Below, piece after piece: positions 46,842 to 55,693 of a stretch of DNA of 64,000 nt. A program made the translations under genes and the position numbers. The stretch is from positions 4,982,945 through 5,046,944 of the forward strand of contig NZ_CM001165.1 in assembly GCF_000213055.1 (NCBI RefSeq), in the 5' to 3' direction. Position 1 is the first letter of the stretch, and each line of letters starts with the position of its first letter. Source of the stretch: Streptomyces sp. Tu6071. GTDB lineage: Bacteria > Actinomycetota > Actinomycetes > Streptomycetales > Streptomycetaceae. The notes below the pieces were generated by a model that did no database searches, was not told the origin of the DNA, and worked only from the letters and a program-made list of their open reading frames with translations.

Positions 46842-47413
46842 CGGGGGAGCGGGGGCGGGGCGCCGGGGCCGGGGACGCCCCGGGGGTCCCGGGCCCCGGG
46901 GGCGGGCCGGTCGGGGGGCCGGCCCGCCCCGGGGGCGAGGGCGGCGAGGTGCGGGGCCTCACGGTCCTCTACGACGCCGAGTGCCCCCTGTGCACGTACG
47001 TACGGAAGTGGCTCGGCCGCCAGCCGCAGCTCGTCCCGCTCGCCTTCGTCCCCGCGGGCTCCGCCGAGGCCGCGACCCGCTTCCCCGGCCTCGACCAGGC
47101 CGCGACACTCACCGAGATCACGGTGGTCGGGGACGGCGGGCAGGTCTACCGGGGGTCCGCCGCCTGGGTCGTGTGCCTGTGGGCGCTCGGCGAGTACAGG
47201 CCCCTGGCCCACCGGCTGAGCACCCCGGCGGGCGCGCGGCTCGCCCGGTCCGCCGTGCTGCGCGCGGCGAAGTGGCGCGAGTCGCGGCGGCAGCGCGAGG
47301 GCTGGGGCGCGGGGGTCTACCGCCGCGCGGACGGCTGGGAGTACCTGCCGGACCGGGGCTGGGTGCACAGGGGGGCGGGGCCGGACTGCGGGGGAGGGTG
47401 CGAGGTGGCCTAG
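46838..47413 (+). CDS. DCC (DUF393) thiol-oxidoreductase-like protein
   Basis: A 191-aa protein. Residues about 40-60 hold LTVLYDAECPLCTYVRKWL, the DxxCPLC signature of DCC proteins, which are thioredoxin-like. A Gly-rich low-complexity N-terminus precedes it and a basic Gln/Arg-rich C-terminus with a Cys at the end follows. The substrate is unknown. The GTG at 46838 overlaps the upstream stop. Confidence 0.85.
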   Translation: MTGERGRGAGAGDAPGVPGPGGGPVGGPARPGGEGGEVRGLTVLYDAECPLCTYVRKWLGRQPQLVPLAFVPAGSAEAATRFPGLDQAATLTEITVVGDGGQVYRGSAAWVVCLWALGEYRPLAHRLSTPAGARLARSAVLRAAKWRESRRQREGWGAGVYRRADGWEYLPDRGWVHRGAGPDCGGGCEVA

Positions 47414-47424
47414 GGTCGGGTGTC

Positions 47425-48426
47425 GTGGTCGAGATGAACAGCGAAGAGGCGCGGGGTCCGGAGCCGGAGGGCGCGGGCCCCGGGCCGCGTACCGGGAGGG
47501 CGGGGAAGACGGGGAAGGGCGAGGGGTCCGGGAAGGGCGACGCGGCGGCCGGGAAGGCCGAGGGGGTGGCCGGGAAGGCCGCGGAGGCCGCGGAGGCCGC
47601 GGAGGCCGAAGCGTCCGGCAAGGGCGACGCCTCCGGAAAGGCGCCCGCCCCGGACAAGGCCCTCGCCCCGGACAAGCCCCCCGCCCCCGGCAAGAACGGG
47701 AGCCCCGCCCGGCCGAAGAACCCTCCCAAGGGCGAGCAGACCCGGGCCCTGATCATCGAGACCGCCCTCCGCCTCTTCCGTGAGCGCGGGTACGACAAGA
47801 CGACCATGCGGGCCATCGCGCAGGAGGCCGGGGTCTCGGTCGGGAACGCGTACTACTACTTCGGCGGCAAGGAACACCTCATCCAGGGGTTCTACGACCG
47901 CATCGTCGCCGAGCACGCGGTGGCCGTGCGCCCGGTGCTCGACGGGGAGCGGGACTTCGAGAAGCGCTTCCTCGGCGTTCTGCGGGCGTGGCTCGAAGTC
48001 GCGGCCCCGTACCACGAGTTCGCGAGCCAGTTCTTCAAGAACGCGGCGGACCCGGAGAGTCCGCTGAGCCCCTTCTCGCCCGAGTCCGAGTCGGCGCGGG
48101 GCGTCTCGCTCGGCATCCACCGCGAGGTGCTTGCCGGTTCCAGGGCGAAGGTGTCCCCGGAACTCGCGGACGCCGTGCCCGAGTTGATGTGGCTCGCGCA
48201 GATGGGCCTGGTCCTGTACTGGGTCTTCGACCGCTCCGAGGGCAACGAGAAGACGTACCGCCTCGCCGAGCGCGGCGCCCGCCTCACCGCCCACGGTGTC
48301 CGCCTCTCCCGCTTCCGCCTCCTGCGCCCCCTCGTCAACGAAGTGCACGACCTCTTCAAGGATTTCCTCCCCGGCATGGCCGAAACGGTCGCCCGCCGTG
48401 CCGCGTCGCGCGACACCTCGGACTGA
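47425..48426 (+). CDS. TetR-family regulator with Lys/Ala/Pro-rich N-terminal tail
   Basis: A 333-aa protein. Residues 1-100 are disordered-looking repeats of GKG/AEAAEA/APDK; the TetR HTH follows (ALIIETALRLFRERGYDKTT, AIAQEAGVSVGNAYYYFGGK), then a helical ligand domain. TAGGGT lies 8 nt before the GTG at 47425, so it likely has its own leaderless promoter as well as being third in the operon. An ATG at 47434 is an alternative. It is the natural candidate to bind the two TTGAAC-N2-GTTCAA operators upstream of 46434. Confidence 0.9.
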   Translation: MVEMNSEEARGPEPEGAGPGPRTGRAGKTGKGEGSGKGDAAAGKAEGVAGKAAEAAEAAEAEASGKGDASGKAPAPDKALAPDKPPAPGKNGSPARPKNPPKGEQTRALIIETALRLFRERGYDKTTMRAIAQEAGVSVGNAYYYFGGKEHLIQGFYDRIVAEHAVAVRPVLDGERDFEKRFLGVLRAWLEVAAPYHEFASQFFKNAADPESPLSPFSPESESARGVSLGIHREVLAGSRAKVSPELADAVPELMWLAQMGLVLYWVFDRSEGNEKTYRLAERGARLTAHGVRLSRFRLLRPLVNEVHDLFKDFLPGMAETVARRAASRDTSD

Positions 48427-48525
48427 CCTCGCACTCCCCTCCGCCCCCGCGTCCGCGCGGAAATCCCTTTGCGGGGCGGGCGTGCGGTGCCGACGATGGG
48501 GGCCGTCTCATCCTCGGGAGCCACC

Positions 48526-49335
48526 GTGATCGTTGTGACCGCCGCCGCAGGGCAGTACGGGCGCCTCGTCGTCGAGGGGCTGCTCGCGCGCGGCGTGCCC
48601 GTCGCCGCTGTCGTGCGCCGTCCCGAGCGGGCCGCCGGGCTCGCCGCCTCGGGCGCGGAGGTGCGGTACGGGGACTACGACGACGCGGATTCGCTGCGCA
48701 CGGCCTTCACCGGCGCCGAGCGGCTGCTGCTCGTCTCCTCGCCCGAGCTGGAGACCGGGCGGCGCGTGGCGCAGCACGCCACGGCGGTGGACGCGGCGCG
48801 CGCGGCGGGTGTCGGGCTGCTCGCGTACACGAGCTTCCTCGGCGCGGAGGCGCTGGCCGAGGGCATGACGGCGGCGCACCACGCGACCGAGCGGCACATC
48901 GAGGCGAGCGGGCTCCCGTACACGCTGTTGCGGCACCCGTTCTACAGCGACGCCTTCCTCCACACGGGCCTGCGCGAGGCCGTCGCGGCGGGGGTCCTGG
49001 AGGACGGTACGGGCGGGCGCGGCCTCAACACCGCCTCGCGCGCCGACCTCGCGGAGGCGGCGGTACGCGTCCTGACCGGTGAACGCGCCCTCCCGGCCTA
49101 CGACTTGACGGGCGCCCCGTGGACGTACCGGCAGCTCGCCGAGACCCTGACGCGGGTGAGCGGCGCGCCCGTCGCGTACACCGAGCGGACCAGCCCCGTG
49201 CCGGGACCGGCGGGGTGGCTCGACGGGCAGATCCGCGCGGGTGCGCTGGAACACTGGACGGACGACCTCGCCGACCTCCTCGGCCGTCCTCCGACCTCCT
49301 TGGAGGAGGCGGTGCGGGCGGTGCTGGCGAAGTGA
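48526..49335 (+). CDS. NAD(P)H-binding NmrA/QOR2-like protein
   Basis: A 269-aa extended-Rossmann protein. VIVVTAAAGQYGRLVVEGLL is the dinucleotide loop. The rest (LLAYTSFLGAE, LLRHPFYSDAFLH) resembles the quinone-reductase QOR2/YtfG and NmrA group, which bind NAD(P)H but often lack the usual catalytic Tyr-Lys. GGAG lies 5 nt before the GTG at 48526, which decides the start over ATG 48496. Confidence 0.85.
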   Translation: MIVVTAAAGQYGRLVVEGLLARGVPVAAVVRRPERAAGLAASGAEVRYGDYDDADSLRTAFTGAERLLLVSSPELETGRRVAQHATAVDAARAAGVGLLAYTSFLGAEALAEGMTAAHHATERHIEASGLPYTLLRHPFYSDAFLHTGLREAVAAGVLEDGTGGRGLNTASRADLAEAAVRVLTGERALPAYDLTGAPWTYRQLAETLTRVSGAPVAYTERTSPVPGPAGWLDGQIRAGALEHWTDDLADLLGRPPTSLEEAVRAVLAK

Positions 49336-49970
49336 GAGGTCCCTCCCGGCCGCCCGGTTCCGGAGTGCCGTCCGGCATCGAGGCGTTCCGTGCCGCGCTG
49401 GCCGCCCGGGTGGCCGGTGGCGCTCCCCTCGCGGCGGGCCACGGTTTCCGCGGCGCCGTCCTCGTCGAGGGGCTCAGTGATCTCGCCGCCGTCGAAGCCC
49501 TCGCGGCGCGCGAGGGCCGCGACCTTTCCGCCGAGGGGATCGCCGTCGTGCCGATGGGCGGCGCCATGAGCATCGCCGCATACGCGGAGGCGCTCGGCCC
49601 GCACGGACTCGGCCTGCGCCTGACCGGACTGTGCGACGCGAACGAAGAGCCCTTCTACGTCAGGGGATTCGCGCGGGCGGAGGTCCGCCACCCCTCCCTG
49701 CACGTCTGTGTGGCCGACCTGGAGGACGAACTCCTGCGCGCGCTCGGCACGGATCGCGCCGAGGAGGTGGTCGCGGCGGCCGGTGAGGAGCGCCGCTGGC
49801 AGACCTTCCGCCGACAGCCCGCGCAACTCGGCCGTTCCCGCCACGACCAGCTCCGCCGTTTCCTCGGCACGGCGAGCGGTCGCAAGATCCGTTACGGCAC
49901 CCTCCTGACCGAAGCCCTCGCGGCGGACCGCGTCCCGCCCCCGCTGACGGCGCTCCTCGCACGCCTGTGA
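49332..49970 (+). CDS. TOPRIM-domain protein (OLD-like)
   Basis: A 212-aa protein. AVLVEGLSDLAAVEALA has the TOPRIM Glu, and RLTGLCDANEEPF an Asp of the D-x-D region; the fold resembles the TOPRIM half of OLD nucleases, without the ATPase. It starts at GTG 49332, overlapping the stop of the upstream gene (GTGA). No function is known; a nuclease is possible. Confidence 0.75.
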   Translation: MRGPSRPPGSGVPSGIEAFRAALAARVAGGAPLAAGHGFRGAVLVEGLSDLAAVEALAAREGRDLSAEGIAVVPMGGAMSIAAYAEALGPHGLGLRLTGLCDANEEPFYVRGFARAEVRHPSLHVCVADLEDELLRALGTDRAEEVVAAAGEERRWQTFRRQPAQLGRSRHDQLRRFLGTASGRKIRYGTLLTEALAADRVPPPLTALLARL

Positions 49971-50016
49971 CCCTCACACACGCCCCTGCCCGCTCCCCGA
50001 ACAGATCGGAACCCTC

Positions 50017-50736
50017 ATGCCCGTACGACTCGACGCGCTCGGCCTCCGGGCACAGGACCCGGCACGCCTCGCCCGCTTCTGGCACGACCTGCTGGGCGGC
50101 GACGCCGTACGCGAACGGGCGGACGAGGAATACGAGTTCACCCCGGCCACGAACCCCGGCCTCCCGCTCCGCTTCCGCCCGGGAGCCGCGCCCAAGACGT
50201 CCCGGAACCGTCAGCACTTCGACCTGACGAGCGAGTCGCCCGCGGACCAGGAAGCCACGGTGGCCCGCGCCTTGGCGCTCGGCGCGCGGCACACGGACGT
50301 CGGGCAGCGCCCCGAGGAGGGCCATCGCGTGCTCGCGGACCCCGAGGGCAACGAGTTCTGCGTGATCGAGCCGGGCAACAGGTTCCTCGCGGGCTGCGGC
50401 AGGATCGGCGCGCTGGCGTGCGACGGCAGCCACGCCGTGGGCGTCTTCTGGAGCGCTGCGCTCGGCTGGCCCCTGGTGTGGGACGAGGGCGAGGAGACGG
50501 CGGTCCAATCCCCGGACGGCGGAACGAAGTTCACGTGGGGCGGCCCGCCGCTGATGCCCCGCACCGAAGCTGACCGCTTCGCCCCGGACCTCGTCCCGGA
50601 GGCCCCGGCCGCGTACGAGGCCGAGGCGGCCCGCCTCACGTCGCTCGGCGCCCGCGTCCTCACGCGGGAGGCCGGACACGCGGTCCTCGCGGACCCGGAC
50701 GGCAACGCGTTCCGGCTGCTGACCGGGCGGGCGTAG
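50017..50736 (+). CDS. VOC/glyoxalase-superfamily protein, two domains
   Basis: A 239-aa protein with two VOC repeats. DALGLRAQDPARLARFWHDL and GHRVLADPEGNEFCVIEPG make the first; HAVGVFWSAALGWPLVWDEG and GHAVLADPDGNAFRLLTGR the second. Likely metal-dependent or binding small hydrophobic compounds. CGGA lies 6 nt before the ATG at 50017. Confidence 0.9.
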   Translation: MPVRLDALGLRAQDPARLARFWHDLLGGDAVRERADEEYEFTPATNPGLPLRFRPGAAPKTSRNRQHFDLTSESPADQEATVARALALGARHTDVGQRPEEGHRVLADPEGNEFCVIEPGNRFLAGCGRIGALACDGSHAVGVFWSAALGWPLVWDEGEETAVQSPDGGTKFTWGGPPLMPRTEADRFAPDLVPEAPAAYEAEAARLTSLGARVLTREAGHAVLADPDGNAFRLLTGRA

Positions 50737-50982
50737 TCCGGGGACACGGGCGCGTCAACAGCGCGCGTGGCACGTCCCGCCCGTGAAGTCGAAGCGTCAA
50801 CTCCACTGCTCACCTGCGCTGTTGCCCGCCGCTTCGCCGTGGTGCGGGTAGTGGCGGTGGATCGTTTCGGCGGGGTGGCGGAGGGCACACGGCGGGTGAA
50901 CCGCGAGGCCGGCCGCACCGCCACCTGCCGTTGCGCAGGGGCGCGTGGGTGTCCGGCTCCGACGACACAGAGGGGCGCGCCG

Positions 50983-52572
50983 ATGTCTCAACACGCTGCC
51001 GGAGCCGGGGCGGACCGGACGGCCGGGGGTCCGTTCGACCACATCGTGGTCGGCGGGGGAGCGGCGGGCAGCGTGCTCGCCGCCCGCCTGAGCGAGGACC
51101 CCGCCTGCCGCGTACTGCTGCTCGAAGCGGGGCCCGAGGACACCGATCCCCGGATTCCGCAGCCGCACGGGCTGTTCGCCGGTCTCTTGCGGGGCGACCT
51201 GGACTGGAGCTACGACACCGTCCCGCAGGAACAGCTCGGCGGCCGGACGGTCCCCGTCTCCGCGGGCAGGGTGCTGGGCGGGGGCGGCGCCATCAACTAC
51301 CAGGTCTGGTCCCGGGGAAACCCTCTCGACTACGACGAGTGGGCGGCGGGCGGCATGACCGGCTGGGCCTGGGACGACGTCCTGCCCGCGTTCCGGCGCA
51401 TCGAGGACCACGAGCGGGGAACCTCGGCGTGGCACGGAACGGGCGGCCCGGTCCCGGTCACCACGCCGAAGGACGTGAGCCCGCTGTCCCTGGCCTTCGT
51501 CACGGCGGCGGTGGAGAGCGGTCTGCCCCTCAACCGCGACTTCGACGGCGGCGAGCAGGACGGCGCGGGGCTGCTCTACGGCAATGTGCGCGACGGGGAA
51601 CGGCACAGCGCGTCCCGGGCCTACCTGACCCCGGCCCTCGGCCGGCTCAACCTGGACATCAGGACGGGGGCGCAGGTCACCCGGGTACTGCTGGACGGCA
51701 CGCGGGCGGCCGGAGTCGAGTACGTCACGGACGGCTCCGTGCGGCGTGCGCACGCCGATTCCGTGGTGCTCTGCGCCGGAGCGGTGCGCTCCCCGCAGTT
51801 GCTGATGCTCTCCGGCATCGGGCCCGCCGGGCACCTGGCGGAGCGGGGTGTCGAGGTGGTCCAGGACCTTCCCGGTGTCGGCAGCGGTCTGCAGGATCAC
51901 CCCGCCGCCGTCGTGAGCTGGCCGGTCGTCCGGGGCGAAACCTGGCTGGACGCGATGAGCGAGCGCAACCAGGCCCTTTACGCCGAGGGCCGCCGGGGCC
52001 CCCTGGCCTCGGTCGGCCAGGCCGCCGCCTTCCTGCGCGTCGGCGCCGACGCCCCGGCCCCGGACGTCGAGATCACGCCCATGCTGATCGACTTCCTGGA
52101 CAACAGCACCCCCGGGCTCTCGTGCCTCGTCACGGTGCTGAAGCCGCGAAGCCGGGGCACGGTCCGCCTCGCCTCCGCGCGCCCGGCCGACGCCCCGCTG
52201 ATCGATCCCCGCTACTACGAGGACGCGAAGGACCGGGAACTGGTCGTCGAAGGTCTGCGCAGGACGCTGGCCATCGGCGACAGCCCCGTCATGCGCGCCC
52301 TCGTCGGCCCCGCCTCCTTCCCCGCGGCCACCGACGACGCGGCGCTCCTGGAGTCCGCGCGCACGTCCGCCGTCTCGTTCAACCACCCGGCCGGTACCTG
52401 CCGTTCGGGCACGGACGACGCCTCGGTGGTCGACCCGCTGCTCCGCGTCCACGGCATCGAGGGCCTGCGTGTCGCCGACGCCTCGGTCATGCCCGCCCTG
52501 CCCCGCGCCCATATCCACGCCCCCTCGGTCATGATCGGTGAACGAGCGGCCGAGTTCATGAGCACGAGGTAA
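50983..52572 (+). CDS. GMC-family FAD oxidoreductase (choline-dehydrogenase-like)
   Basis: A 529-aa flavoenzyme that oxidises alcohols. The FAD loop HIVVGGGAAGSVLAARLSED is at about 20-39, GRVLGGGGAINYQVW follows (usual GGSSxIN), and the C-terminal PAGTCRSG holds the catalytic His of NHPAGT. In the final GMC motif it reads ALPRAHIHAPSVMIGERAAE, with His where most members have Asn in GNTNAP. The substrate is unknown. GAGGGG precedes the ATG at 50983. Confidence 0.9.
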   Translation: MSQHAAGAGADRTAGGPFDHIVVGGGAAGSVLAARLSEDPACRVLLLEAGPEDTDPRIPQPHGLFAGLLRGDLDWSYDTVPQEQLGGRTVPVSAGRVLGGGGAINYQVWSRGNPLDYDEWAAGGMTGWAWDDVLPAFRRIEDHERGTSAWHGTGGPVPVTTPKDVSPLSLAFVTAAVESGLPLNRDFDGGEQDGAGLLYGNVRDGERHSASRAYLTPALGRLNLDIRTGAQVTRVLLDGTRAAGVEYVTDGSVRRAHADSVVLCAGAVRSPQLLMLSGIGPAGHLAERGVEVVQDLPGVGSGLQDHPAAVVSWPVVRGETWLDAMSERNQALYAEGRRGPLASVGQAAAFLRVGADAPAPDVEITPMLIDFLDNSTPGLSCLVTVLKPRSRGTVRLASARPADAPLIDPRYYEDAKDRELVVEGLRRTLAIGDSPVMRALVGPASFPAATDDAALLESARTSAVSFNHPAGTCRSGTDDASVVDPLLRVHGIEGLRVADASVMPALPRAHIHAPSVMIGERAAEFMSTR

Positions 52573-52684
52573 CGGCCGGGCCGGGGCGTACGGCGGGACG
52601 GCGGCGCGTACGGTCCCGGCCTGACGGGGGGTCGTACACCAGCGAACCGGCATCCTGTCTGCGGCTGTTGAGCGAAGGGCCCCC

Positions 52685-53452
52685 TCAAGCGGACGCGTAC
52701 GTCGCGCCCGGCAGACAGCCGCCGGGGTGGCCGGGGTAGAGGCAGCACGGGTGGGGGCCGGGCTGTGGGCGAGGGCAGAACGGGAGGCGGCGGGCCTGGT
52801 ACGGGGGCACTTCGCGCGTGAACGTGACCCAGACGGCCCCGTCGCACAAGGGCCGTACCACACCGACGTGTTCGACCCCGTCATGCGCGGCGAGACCGCA
52901 CCGGGTACGGGCCACGACCTCCCCGCCGGGGACCCCGGAACTCGCGCGCTTCGCGAAGATCCCCATGATCTCGGGGATGTCGGTCTCGGCGTCGCAGCGG
53001 ACGGGAGGGAGCGGCGCGGGGGCGTCGCTCGCCCGTACGGGGTGGGTCCCGTCCGGGGGAATCGGACGGGCGCCCAGCTCGTACCAGGTGCCACCGACGT
53101 CGGGGCACCGCAACGTGAACGGACAGCCCAGGGCGAGCAGTTCTCGTACGCGTGTCTGCCGTTCCGCGTCCTCGGCCCACGCGCGCAGCGCGGCCGGGGC
53201 GTCGGGCCACCGGGCCGCGACGGGCCGTACGAGCCCCGGCACGAGCCACCGCGCGACAGGCCCGGGATCGAGCCGCACCGCGAGCCGCAACGCCTCACTC
53301 CGCAACCACCCCGCCGCCTCGTGGTGCGCGAGCACAGGCACCCGTCCGAGCAGCACGGCCTTCCGCACGTCCCCACCTCGCGACACCACGGTGTAGGGGG
53401 TGTCGTGGACGGAGACTGCCGCCGCGACGGTGCCGGGGAACGCGCCGCTCAC
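52685..53452 (-). CDS. Cys-rich hypothetical protein
   Basis: A 255-aa protein without recognised domain. The last ~100 residues hold eight or more Cys (RCDAE, RTRCG, RPLCDG, PFCPR, PCCLYPGHPGGC), so a zinc-binding or structural Cys motif is likely. The GTG at 53452 overlaps the stop of the 54-aa gene (GTGA). Streptomycete XRE/DUF397 neighbourhoods often contain such proteins. Confidence 0.65.
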   Translation of the reverse strand: MSGAFPGTVAAAVSVHDTPYTVVSRGGDVRKAVLLGRVPVLAHHEAAGWLRSEALRLAVRLDPGPVARWLVPGLVRPVAARWPDAPAALRAWAEDAERQTRVRELLALGCPFTLRCPDVGGTWYELGARPIPPDGTHPVRASDAPAPLPPVRCDAETDIPEIMGIFAKRASSGVPGGEVVARTRCGLAAHDGVEHVGVVRPLCDGAVWVTFTREVPPYQARRLPFCPRPQPGPHPCCLYPGHPGGCLPGATYASA

Positions 53453-53613
53453 CTCGCCGCTCCCTCGTGCGGGTGGCGGGCGATGAGCACGCGGCAGTCG
53501 GTGGCACGGGAGTGATCCCCCCGCGCGACGGCCTCGCGTTCGTCACGGCTGAGTTCCGCGCAGGTGCGGCAATCGCCGGAAGGGTCGATCGGATGCGGCG
53601 TCGGGGCGGCCAT
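53449..53613 (-). CDS. Small 54-aa CxxC protein
   Basis: Reads MAAPTPHPIDPSGDCRTCAE and on to ARHPHEGAAR. DCRTC and a later Cys (ATDCRVL) suggest a metal-binding or redox-active short protein. GGAG lies 8 nt before the ATG at 53613. It is coupled to the gene at 53452 by a 4-nt overlap. It is shorter than common gene-calling cut-offs. Confidence 0.7.
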   Translation of the reverse strand: MAAPTPHPIDPSGDCRTCAELSRDEREAVARGDHSRATDCRVLIARHPHEGAAR

Positions 53614-53863
53614 GGGGGGCACTCCTCGCTCAAGGGGATGTGGGTTTGCCGGTGAGCCCGCCCGGACGGAACCGAAGGCAAGTCAGCGGGCGCGCAGCAA
53701 GGCGTAGTTGGACAGTGCGTGACCGTCCGACTACACGCACAACCATGGCCTATGAGAAACGTTGCTCGCAACCGAAAGCGAATAGAACAGATGCCGATCA
53801 GGGAACTGGCATATGCCAAAAGTGGCCTTCCGGGTACTCTGCGTGCCCAGGGAGGGTGATCGA

Positions 53864-54730
53864 GTGGAAGCACGACCGAACGTGCACAGACGCCGTTTCG
53901 GCTCGATGATGCGATCGCTTCGTCAGCAGGCCGGTTTGACGATGGAAGCGGCGGCCAACCAGCTCGGCTTGCCGGGCAAGCCCGCGCTGAGCAAGATCGA
54001 GAACGGTAAGCAACGCGTCACCGGCCTCGGCCTGACGGCCTTCTTCAGCGTCTACGGGGTGGACTCGGAGGACGTGCGAACCAAGGTCAGGGCGATGGCG
54101 ACGCAGGCGGCATCGGGCAAGCGCACGAATCTCCTTGACGAGTACCGCGAGGCGATTCGCAGTCCAGGGTTCGAGGACTACCTCCACTTGGAGGAGCTGG
54201 CCTCGCGTGCGGAGTCGTACCTGCACGTCGTGCCGGGACTGCTCCAGACCCGTGAGTACGCGACGGCCGTGGTCGAGGGCGGCCACAAGTTCGCATCCAG
54301 GGCAGAAGTGCGGCGCTTCGTCGACCTGCGCATGGCGCGGCAGGCGGTCCTCTCGGGCGAAAACGCGCTCAGCCTCTGGTGCGTCCTGGACGAGTCGGCA
54401 CTGCACCGGCAAGTCGGTGGCCTTGAGGTGCTGAGAGGGCAGTGGCAGCGACTCCTGGACGTCACCAAGGAGAACTCGAAGATCTCGATACAGGTACTTC
54501 CGTTCGGTGCGGGCTCTCACGCGGGGATCGACGGAGCCTTCCAGCTCCTACACTTCGAAGTGGGGGCGCCCGTCTGCATCGTGGAGACGCTGGCGACGTC
54601 CGTCTACCTGGAAGAGGACGTGGACGTGAGCCGGTACATCGAAGCCTTGGACCTCCTGCGGGCACAGGCTCTCGATGAAAAGGCGTCGCGCCGTTTCATT
54701 CACCAGTTGATCAAGGACAGCGACACATGA
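53864..54730 (+). CDS. XRE regulator with DUF5753 domain
   Basis: A 288-aa regulator: HTH at about 8-60 (RFGSMMRSLRQQAGLTMEA, LSKIENGKQRVTGL), then the DUF5753 domain (about 85-280: VVPGLLQTREYATAV, LSLWCVLDESALHR, ISIQVLPFGAGSH). Streptomycetes carry many of these paired with DUF397 proteins; they are thought to control development. GGAGGGTGA sits 4 nt before the GTG at 53864. Confidence 0.9.
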   Translation: MEARPNVHRRRFGSMMRSLRQQAGLTMEAAANQLGLPGKPALSKIENGKQRVTGLGLTAFFSVYGVDSEDVRTKVRAMATQAASGKRTNLLDEYREAIRSPGFEDYLHLEELASRAESYLHVVPGLLQTREYATAVVEGGHKFASRAEVRRFVDLRMARQAVLSGENALSLWCVLDESALHRQVGGLEVLRGQWQRLLDVTKENSKISIQVLPFGAGSHAGIDGAFQLLHFEVGAPVCIVETLATSVYLEEDVDVSRYIEALDLLRAQALDEKASRRFIHQLIKDSDT

Positions 54731-54948
54731 ACAAGAAGGTCGACCTCACGAACGCCGCGTGGGCGAAGAGCGAACTGTCCAATGGCAGTGACAACTGTCT
54801 GGAGGTCGCGTTTGTCGATGGCGTCGTCGCGTTGCGGGATTCCGTGGACGTGGGCGACCCGGCTGCTCAGGTTCTGATCGTCTCGCGCAAGGACTACGAG
54901 CTGTTCACGGCAAGCGTGCGCGCGGGGCAGGCCGACCTGCTTCCGTAG
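54727..54948 (+). CDS. DUF397 protein
   Basis: A 73-aa DUF397 protein (WAKSELSNGSDNCLEVAFVD, ALRDS), which usually pairs with the XRE-DUF5753 regulator upstream. Its ATG overlaps that stop by 4 nt (ATGA). The C-terminal third is copied at 55417-55530. Confidence 0.9.
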   Translation: MNKKVDLTNAAWAKSELSNGSDNCLEVAFVDGVVALRDSVDVGDPAAQVLIVSRKDYELFTASVRAGQADLLP

Positions 54949-55308
54949 GGTTCGGCCGCTTCTTCGGGGTCCGTCGCAGTCTGCTGGCAGCGGCGGGCTT
55001 CGTCGTCTCGCGTGACGGGTATTCCCGTGTAGTCATCGGTCGGGAGCGGGGCACGTCCCCCACAGCGGATGCCGGTGGCGCGTTCAGTGATGCGCGAGGC
55101 GAGGAGAAACCTCATGGCGGTACGACTCCCACGCTGGTTCACGTCCTCCTACAGCGGGCAAGGCGGCGATTGTGTCGAGGTCGCGGCCAACTTGGCGCCC
55201 CTGTCCGGCACGGTCCCCGTCCGTGACAGCAAGCGCCCCGAAGGTGACGTGATCGCCTTCGGCCGCGGTGCCTTCACCTCGTTCCTCGGGGCGGTTCGCC
55301 AAGGGTGA
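54835..55308 (+). repeat. Tandem duplication unit, copy 1
   Basis: This ~475-bp stretch (end of one DUF397 gene, spacer, next DUF397 gene) is repeated ~580 bp further on with scattered changes, including the same ribosome binding site GAGGAGAAACCTCATGGCG. Confidence 0.85.
55114..55308 (+). CDS. DUF397 protein
   Basis: A 64-aa DUF397 protein (WFTSSYSGQGGDCVEVAANL, GTVPVRDSKRPEGDVIAFGR). The ATG at 55114 follows GGAGAAACCTC. It is the twin of the gene at 55694; together they mark the tandem duplication. Confidence 0.9.
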   Translation: MAVRLPRWFTSSYSGQGGDCVEVAANLAPLSGTVPVRDSKRPEGDVIAFGRGAFTSFLGAVRQG

Positions 55309-55330
55309 TCCCCTGGAGTTCGCCGTCGCG

Positions 55331-55374
55331 AGAGCCCGTCGTCCCCCCCCCGGCAGGGGGGAGCGACGGGCTCT
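55331..55374 (+). terminator. Hairpin terminator after DUF397
   Basis: AGAGCCCGTCG (55331-55341) and CGACGGGCTCT (55364-55374) form an 11-bp stem with GC-rich inner pairing, followed by GCTTGT. Confidence 0.8.
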
Positions 55375-55417
55375 GCTTGTAGGGGCCGTGGCCTGTCCCG
55401 GCCAGGTAGGCAGCGCG

Positions 55418-55530
55418 GGATTCCGTGGACGTGGGCGATCCGGCCGCTCAGGTTCTGATCGTCTCGCGCAAGGACTACGAGCTGTTCACGGCGAGCGTGC
55501 GCGCGGGGCAGGCCGACCTGCTGCCGTAGG
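55418..55530 (+). pseudogene. Headless DUF397 fragment
   Basis: It reads GIP-WTWAIRPL-like only out of frame; in frame it matches the last ~37 codons of the gene at 54727 (DSVDVGDPAAQVLIVSRKDY), without a start codon. A duplication remnant. Confidence 0.75.
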
Positions 55531-55693
55531 GGCTGGCCGGTTCTTCGGGGTCCGTCGCGGTCTGTCGGCGGCGGCGGGCTTCGTCGTCCCGCCTGACGGG
55601 TATGGCCGTGGAGTCATCGGTCAGGAGCGCGGGGCACGTTCCCCGCAGCCGAGGCCGGTGGCGTTCACGATGCGCGAGGCGAGGAGAAACCTC

